Source of the DNA: Caulobacteraceae bacterium
GTDB taxonomy: Bacteria > Pseudomonadota > Alphaproteobacteria > Caulobacterales > Caulobacteraceae
NCBI GenBank assembly: GCA_947501315.1
Contig: CANMXH010000015.1
Span: forward strand, 1-19,145
Length of the DNA: 19,145 nucleotides
Direction of reading: 5' to 3'
The first letter of the stretch is position 1; each line of letters begins with the position of its first letter. The translations under genes were made by a program, and so were the position numbers. Below, piece after piece: positions 15,350 through 19,145 of this stretch. The notes beneath the pieces are model-generated. The model saw only the letters and a program-made list of their open reading frames with translations, made no database searches and was not told where the DNA came from.

Positions 15350-15865
15350 TCATTGGCGATCGATCTCGCGCGAGAGCTGAACCATGGCCAGGCCGATGTG
15401 TTTCTCGACCGTCTTGGTACTGATGCCGAGGCGGCGAGCGATCTGTAGATGGGTCAGTTCATCGATCCGGTGCAGGAGAAAAACCTCGCGCCGACGGCAG
15501 GGCATGCTGTGGATGATGGCGAAGGCCCGATGCAGGCGCTCGCTGGCGATCAGTTGCCGCTCGGGCCCGCCCCGATCACAGGCGACGTCCGGGGCTTCGG
15601 CGGGATTGAACAGGCGCGTGGTTCGGGCCCGGCCACGCAGATGATCGACCGCAAGGTTGCGCAGGATGCGACGCAGCAGATGAAGCGGCTTCTGGACCGG
15701 GGTCCGGCGTTCCGTCTCGATAGCGCGAAGGGCGGCGTCCTGAAGCAGGTCTTCCGCATCATTGGGATCGACGCGTGACGTGATCGCCCTGAGCGGACTC
15801 CGCCGCTCACTGAAGGCGGTCGTGAGAGTCTCCTCCAGTTCCGAGATCGCCGGCTTTGTCACCAT
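15350..15865 (-). CDS. ECF sigma-70 factor, FecI-like
   Basis: The 171-residue protein has sigma region 2 (about 20-80), with NDAEDLLQDAALRAI (35-49) and LRRILRNLAVDHLRGRAR (64-81), the -10 recognition and core-binding part. Region 4 (about 105-165) holds the helix-turn-helix LTHLQIARRLGISTKTVEKH (137-156). The missing region 3 and short length mark it as an ECF sigma factor; linkage to FecR and an STN receptor marks it as FecI-like. It should direct transcription of the receptor genes when cargo is sensed. The frame is open upstream to 15970, but the ATG at 15863-15865 is preferred because it begins the conserved region and lies just after a good promoter. No ribosome binding site is seen, which suits a leaderless mRNA. 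Confidence 0.92.
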   Translation of the reverse strand: MVTKPAISELEETLTTAFSERRSPLRAITSRVDPNDAEDLLQDAALRAIETERRTPVQKPLHLLRRILRNLAVDHLRGRARTTRLFNPAEAPDVACDRGGPERQLIASERLHRAFAIIHSMPCRRREVFLLHRIDELTHLQIARRLGISTKTVEKHIGLAMVQLSREIDRQ

Positions 15866-15870
15866 ACTGC

Positions 15871-15900
15871 ATAGTCCGGTGACAGGACCCGGGGTGTCAA
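15871..15900 (-). promoter_or_regulatory. Promoter of the ECF sigma operon
   Basis: On the minus strand a perfect TTGACA (15900-15895) is followed after 18 bases by GACTAT (15876-15871), a weak -10 box. Only 5 bases separate the -10 box from the sigma ATG, so transcription would begin at or next to the A of that ATG. This implies housekeeping-sigma control rather than pure autoregulation. Confidence 0.5.
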
Positions 15901-15907
15901 GCGAGCA

Positions 15908-15957
15908 GCCCGCTGTGGTTCGGGGCACCCCGGCCGCCGCCGGCGGCACAAGCGGGC
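15908..15957. terminator. Nested GC-rich dyad between dehalogenase and sigma genes
   Basis: GCCCGCT (15908-15914) and AGCGGGC (15951-15957) pair exactly. Between them lie a GGGG-CA-CCCC hairpin (starting near 15922) and a 12-bp palindrome GCCGCCGGCGGC (15936-15947). It sits 29 bases after the dehalogenase stop and just upstream of the sigma promoter. It probably ends dehalogenase transcripts, or acts on the promoter. Confidence 0.4.
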
Positions 15958-15986
15958 GACGGCAGCCCAACGGCGAAGTCCCTCCG

Positions 15987-16886
15987 TCAGCTGTCCATCA
16001 GCTTCAACAGGGCATGGACGAACCGCTCAGCCTCATCCTCCTGGCTGAAGTGGCCTGCTCGTTCGAGGCGGATGTGAGGCTGACACCGCGCCCCGGGAAT
16101 GCGTTTCTGGAGAACGGTGTCCATATGCCCAAGGACGGGGTCGCGATCGCCGAATGCGGTCAGAAAGGGTTTCCGGAACTGTTCGAGCACAGACCAGGCT
16201 TGCCGGTTCTCAGCCGCCTCGGCGTCATCGGGCCCGAGCGGAACCAGTGTCGGGAACGTCAGGACGGCGGCCTTGTAAGAGACGTCGGGAAAGGGAGCGT
16301 CATAGGCCGATATCTCGGCAGGGGTCAGGGGGCGGGTGACGCCCCGCGCCACCACCCTGCCGACCTCCATGTCCGGCCGGCTCTGACTGAAATCGCGCCA
16401 TTGCCGGAAGCCCTCGCCGAGGTCTGAGCCATCTGGAAGCGCGGTATTGGAGGCTAACACGCGCGCGAACCGGTCGGGGTGAGCGGCGACCAGTCTGAGA
16501 CCCAGAAGTCCGCCCCAGTCCTGGCAGAACAGGGTCACGTCGCGTAGGTCTCGCCTGAGGAACCATTGCTCCAGCCAGTCCAGATTGGTGGCATAGGAAT
16601 AGGCCTCGCGCGCGATCGGCTTGTCGGACCGCCCGAAGCCGATCAGGTCGGGCGCGAGGACGCGAAATCCTGCATTCACCAAGGGGCCGATCATGGACCG
16701 ATACAGATACGACCAGGTCGGCTCTCCATGCAGCAGAACCATCACCGGCCCCTGCGCAGGGCCCTCGTCGAGATAGTGCATCCGCAGTGTTGAGCCGTCG
16801 GAGTTCCCGACGCTGTCGTAGCGGGGTGTGAACGCATAGCCCGGCAGATTGGCGAAACGCTCATCGGGGGTGCGAAGAAATTCCAT
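15987..16886 (-). CDS. Haloalkane dehalogenase, DhlA-like (subfamily I)
   Basis: The 299-residue alpha/beta hydrolase carries HGEPTWSYLYRSMI (53-66, oxyanion loop), the nucleophile elbow CQDWGG with D123 and the adjacent halide-binding W124, a second candidate halide tryptophan W163 in the cap, catalytic acid D249 in FGDRDPVLG and the base H279 in AGHFSQED. Positions and spacing follow Xanthobacter DhlA (D124, W125, W175, D260, H289), and the cap segment SAYDAPFPDVSYKAAV is also DhlA-like. Such enzymes replace halogen by hydroxyl in haloalkanes in the cytoplasm. Actual substrates of chromosomal homologues are mostly unknown, and some act on natural brominated compounds. The ATG at 16884-16886 has GAGGA about 6 bases upstream; an in-frame TTG at 16898 lacks this. 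No signal peptide is seen. The gene stands alone. Confidence 0.9.
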   Translation of the reverse strand: MEFLRTPDERFANLPGYAFTPRYDSVGNSDGSTLRMHYLDEGPAQGPVMVLLHGEPTWSYLYRSMIGPLVNAGFRVLAPDLIGFGRSDKPIAREAYSYATNLDWLEQWFLRRDLRDVTLFCQDWGGLLGLRLVAAHPDRFARVLASNTALPDGSDLGEGFRQWRDFSQSRPDMEVGRVVARGVTRPLTPAEISAYDAPFPDVSYKAAVLTFPTLVPLGPDDAEAAENRQAWSVLEQFRKPFLTAFGDRDPVLGHMDTVLQKRIPGARCQPHIRLERAGHFSQEDEAERFVHALLKLMDS

Positions 16887-17003
16887 CGTCGTCCTCAATC
16901 ATCAGGTCGCTGAATATGCCGGCAGGTCACCGACGCTGGTGTATTCCCACGCCGGGCCCGCAGCCCGTGGCTCCTGTGGTTGCTGTTACCCGGAGGTCGC
17001 CCG

Positions 17004-17210
17004 TCATTGGCAAGTCACGCCCAGCCGTTCGGCTGCGAAGCGCGCCTGAGAGCCCGCAGAGCGAGGGCTGAGCGCAGACAGGCCCACGGGACCTGTCGCC
17101 GCCATGGCGGGTCGCGCAGCCGCCCTGTTCGGACGAACCGGGAGGTTCAGGCCCGGCGCCTCGGTGACCCGAACCACGAACCCGGGCAGCGGGCAGGACA
17201 GCAGAGCCAT
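17004..17210 (-). CDS. Small hypothetical protein (doubtful)
   Basis: A 68-residue frame runs from an ATG at 17208-17210 to a TGA at 17004. AAGGA lies 5 bases before the ATG, which is the main reason to list it. The product (MALLSCPLPGFVVRVTEAPG...) has no recognised motif and no clear membrane segment. It is rich in alanine and arginine, as chance frames in GC-rich DNA also are. It could be a chance frame or the remains of a gene. Confidence 0.2.
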   Translation of the reverse strand: MALLSCPLPGFVVRVTEAPGLNLPVRPNRAAARPAMAATGPVGLSALSPRSAGSQARFAAERLGVTCQ

Positions 17211-17233
17211 GTGATCCTTTCAGGCGAAACCGG

Positions 17234-17279
17234 ACTCGGGTGCCAAAAAAGCCACCGCCTTTTTAACTGCACCCGGAGT
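17234..17279. promoter_or_regulatory. Imperfect A/T-centred dyad, terminator- or attenuator-like
   Basis: An outer pair ACTCGGGTGC (17234-17243) with GCACCCGGAGT (17269-17279) matches except for one bulged base. An inner pair AAAAAG (17246-17251) with CTTTTT (17259-17264) surrounds a 7-base loop. The nested arms make a chance origin less likely. It could be a bidirectional terminator or the leader of the small minus-strand frame that begins 24 bases downstream. Confidence 0.4.
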
Positions 17280-17320
17280 GCCATAACATGAAGCCTTTGT
17301 GAAGTCTCGGGCATTGCCGG

Positions 17321-17391
17321 GCCCGGATGCGGACGAGCCACAACCGCATCCGGGCAGGATGGGGAGCGTCCGACCCGCCATTGTGGCTTTT
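17321..17391 (+). ncRNA. Candidate structured RNA: 12-bp hairpin with possible pseudoknot
   Basis: GCCCGGATGCGG (17321-17332) and CCGCATCCGGGC (17344-17355) pair perfectly around an 11-base loop. The last 8 loop bases, AGCCACAA (17336-17343), are the exact reverse complement of TTGTGGCT (17381-17388), 25 bases after the stem, and that segment runs into TTTTG. This would allow an H-type pseudoknot in an RNA read rightward. The strand is chosen only because of the T-run; the same pairings exist on the minus strand. No plus-strand promoter is convincing. Confidence 0.3.
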
Positions 17392-17541
17392 GTCGCGGTG
17401 CGGGCCGTCCAGCGACAGAGCGTCTCTGGTGGGCGCGGCAATGGCCGGAGCTATGTTCCATGGAGAAATACTCCGGGGGCAGGGCGCGGGGTCGGTATTC
17501 GGGTTGAGGCCGGATTGGCCCGGACCCGTTGTCATGCGGTC

Positions 17542-18801
17542 TCAGGACAGCTCGGGGCCGTCGGCAAAGCCGGGCACGCTGTCGTAGTCTGAGTGCCCGA
17601 AAGGCTTCCCGTCGAAGAGATAGGGATAATGAAAGCGTCGCAGGCGTTCATGGAAGGCGCGGACGCGATCCTGATAGGCCAGTTGGGCGGAAACATCAGA
17701 GTTTGCGAGACGATGCATACCGCGCTGAATGGCGATCGGAGGCAGGAACCAGCTGACCAGACCGGCGCGATTCTCCCTCTCGGCCACGCCGGCGCGATAG
17801 TCTCTCGACATCGTCGCAACCTGCTCGTCACCGAGTTGCTGGAAGGCATAGTACCACTTCCAGTCGAAGGCGATGCCCACCGGCGCGGAGTCCGCCCATT
17901 CAGGATGGGTCCTGTAGAACCGCGCCATGGTCGCATTGCGATCCATATCCCAGGCGTCATGAACGGTTTCACGGTTCTCACGCACCAGCGCCGCACCTTG
18001 CGGGATAGGCGTCGCCGCATTGATGGCGAGGTTGGCAGCGGACGGGGTGATGAGCGTCACCACAAACCACAATGCCGCGAGGGTGGCCGCATTGGCCGCC
18101 GAGCGACTGCCCCGGGCAGCGACGATCAGGGCCACGGCGGTCCAGAAGATCACCTGGGCCAGGATGAGGCCTATGAACTGGGCCATGTCCTGCCAGCTCA
18201 CGCCTCGCAGGACCGCGCCGGACAGGAATGGAACAAGCAGGGCCAGGGCGACGAGTGCGCTGCGCACCAGGGCGCGTGCGCCCCATACTCGCCAGGCCGC
18301 GCCCGGCATGGCCTGCAGGCTGGCTAACCGCCCGGCCTCGCGCTCAGACGACCAAAGATCGTGCAGAAGGGCGACAAGAACGAGTGGCGCGAGATAGATC
18401 AGCACAAAGGCGAAATCGAAACGCCCCGGCAGCGCCAGCTCGGGATTGCCGGCCTCGCTCTCATAGATCTGCCCCTCGAGGGCGAGCGCCCTTATGCGAA
18501 GCATGACGGGCGAGACATCCCGCTGTCCGAGGGCCGCAAAGGCGAGCGGATCGGGGGCGTCCCAGGTGGCGTGAAAGCGATAGTAGGCGGCCGATCCGGC
18601 ATCCTCGCCGGCATGCTGTTTCACGGCCCGGGCATCCTCGGCCTGGAGCGCAATCATGCGTTCGATGGCGGCCTCCTGACCGGCCACCTCGCGCAGGCCG
18701 ATGGCTACGCTGACGCTGGCCAGCAGGGTGAGCAGGAGGAAGGCACCCAGCGCGGTCCGGGATCGAAGGAGCAGGGAGGCTTCTCGGACGAGGGCGTTCA
18801 T
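17542..18801 (-). CDS. ABC-2-type permease, DUF3526 family
   Basis: The 419-residue membrane protein has the DUF3526 layout. A first membrane helix (about 18-36) is followed by a soluble loop (about 37-125) with YYRFHATWDAPDPLAFAALGQRD-like residues, then four helices (about 129-148, 179-198, 208-228, 238-258). The cytoplasmic turn HDLWSSEREAGRLASLQAMP (147-166) between helices is characteristic of ABC-2 permeases. A second soluble region (about 260-419) includes HDAWDMDRNATMARFYRTHPEW-type residues. DUF3526 proteins are found as pairs with one ABC ATPase, presumably forming an exporter of unknown substrate. The last family helix is absent or weak at this C-terminus. The ATG (18799-18801) overlaps the upstream gene's stop as ATGA, so translation is coupled. 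Confidence 0.85.
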   Translation of the reverse strand: MNALVREASLLLRSRTALGAFLLLTLLASVSVAIGLREVAGQEAAIERMIALQAEDARAVKQHAGEDAGSAAYYRFHATWDAPDPLAFAALGQRDVSPVMLRIRALALEGQIYESEAGNPELALPGRFDFAFVLIYLAPLVLVALLHDLWSSEREAGRLASLQAMPGAAWRVWGARALVRSALVALALLVPFLSGAVLRGVSWQDMAQFIGLILAQVIFWTAVALIVAARGSRSAANAATLAALWFVVTLITPSAANLAINAATPIPQGAALVRENRETVHDAWDMDRNATMARFYRTHPEWADSAPVGIAFDWKWYYAFQQLGDEQVATMSRDYRAGVAERENRAGLVSWFLPPIAIQRGMHRLANSDVSAQLAYQDRVRAFHERLRRFHYPYLFDGKPFGHSDYDSVPGFADGPELS

Positions 18802-19145
18802 TGTTCACTGCGCTCCAGCCGCCGCGCCCCGATCGCGCACAACACCAGACCGAACGCCAGCCATGCCATGAGCATGAGAAGGGCCGGGGTCATCGCGGCG
18901 CGTCGTTCTGCGCCCGTGGTTGGAATGAAGACGAAATCGGGTGCAGTGGACCAGTTCCCCGCCGAAACACGGGTCCGGCGTTCGGCGTCGGCGTTCCGGG
19001 AGCGCGCGCTGTCGTCTGCGAAGGTCAGCATGTCGCGATGCATGACGTTGAGGCGCTGGATGAGGTCGAAGCGGTAGGCTTCCGACTGCTGAAGGAAGCG
19101 AAGATGGGTTTCAAGGTCGGACCCTGTCCCGGCCATGGACAGCCG
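18798..19145 (-). CDS. Second DUF3526 permease, C-terminal part only (cut by right edge)
   Basis: The frame is open from the right edge to a TGA at 18798-18800, giving 115 residues. The segment reads LETHLRFLQQSEAYRFDLIQ, RLNVMHRDMLTFADDSARSR and then a basic, alanine-rich membrane helix (TPALLMLMAWLAFGLVLCAIGARR) near the C-terminus. This matches the second soluble loop and last helix of DUF3526 permeases, not a whole protein. The methionine at 19134-19136 is therefore likely internal: the frame continues upstream to the edge without a stop. The gene overlaps the next permease by 4 bases. The companion ATPase is expected outside the window to the right. Confidence 0.75.
   Translation of the reverse strand, partial: RLSMAGTGSDLETHLRFLQQSEAYRFDLIQRLNVMHRDMLTFADDSARSRNADAERRTRVSAGNWSTAPDFVFIPTTGAERRAAMTPALLMLMAWLAFGLVLCAIGARRLERSEQ

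Larger units (their letters stand above)
16887..17541. other. 655-base stretch without a recognised gene
   Basis: No reading frame here resembles a known family. The stretch holds the dehalogenase ribosome binding site, a small candidate frame (17004-17210), an A/T-centred dyad (17234-17279) and a strong hairpin with possible pseudoknot pairing (17321-17391). The A-run and T-run at 17245-17264 stand out from the GC-rich surroundings. Bases 17392-17541 show nothing further that I can support. Confidence 0.6.

Noticed and set aside
1..19145. CRISPR arrays, tRNA or rRNA genes, insertion sequences, transposases, integrases
   Set aside because: Looked for on both strands; no spaced repeats, no clover-leaf tRNA arms, and no transposase or integrase motifs were seen.

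Overview
The window is GC-rich (roughly two thirds G+C by eye), densely coded bacterial chromosome. The gene set (STN-type TonB-dependent receptor with its own ECF sigma factor and FecR, DUF3526 permeases, an inverted-topology photolyase, a renalase-like flavoprotein) and a Caulobacter-style promoter pattern suggest an alphaproteobacterium, most likely Caulobacterales (Brevundimonas/Caulobacter-like). That placement is inference; there is no rRNA or other marker here.

Left part (1-2067, minus strand apart from one plus-strand fragment). A bestrophin-like membrane protein runs off the left edge. It is followed by a decayed bacterial PH-domain fragment, a perfect 12-bp hairpin, an intact secreted fasciclin (FAS1) protein, and a possible tail of a regulator gene on the plus strand. 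Both fragments have lost their 5' ends on the side facing the fasciclin gene, so that gene may be a later arrival.

Light and flavin region (2068-7846). Two photolyase-superfamily genes overlap by ATGA on the minus strand. One is a conventional-order protein with an unusual flavin-site motif. The other has inverted domain order (catalytic half first), matching the NewPHL class. Diverging from them is a tight plus-strand operon: FAD-dependent renalase-like oxidoreductase, DUF427 protein and ABC1/UbiB-family atypical kinase.

Uptake and signalling region (8061-15900, minus strand). In transcription order: ECF sigma factor, FecR-type anti-sigma regulator with a twin-arginine motif, a 1116-residue TonB-dependent receptor with an STN signalling domain, a strong hairpin, then a secreted dienelactone-hydrolase-fold enzyme and a secreted gamma-glutamyltransferase. 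This looks like a substrate-sensing outer-membrane importer whose neighbours may process the cargo outside the cytoplasm. The sigma gene has a promoter placed so that its mRNA could be leaderless.

Right part (15908-19145, minus strand). A DhlA-like (subfamily I) haloalkane dehalogenase with all catalytic residues comes next. It is followed by a 655-base gene-poor stretch with a hairpin whose loop can pair with a downstream segment (a possible structured RNA). The window ends with two DUF3526 ABC-2-type permease genes overlapping by ATGA, the second cut by the right edge.

The strongest leads are the paired unlike photolyases, the sigma/FecR/receptor/gamma-glutamyltransferase locus, the fasciclin gene flanked by gene remnants, and the possible pseudoknot RNA.
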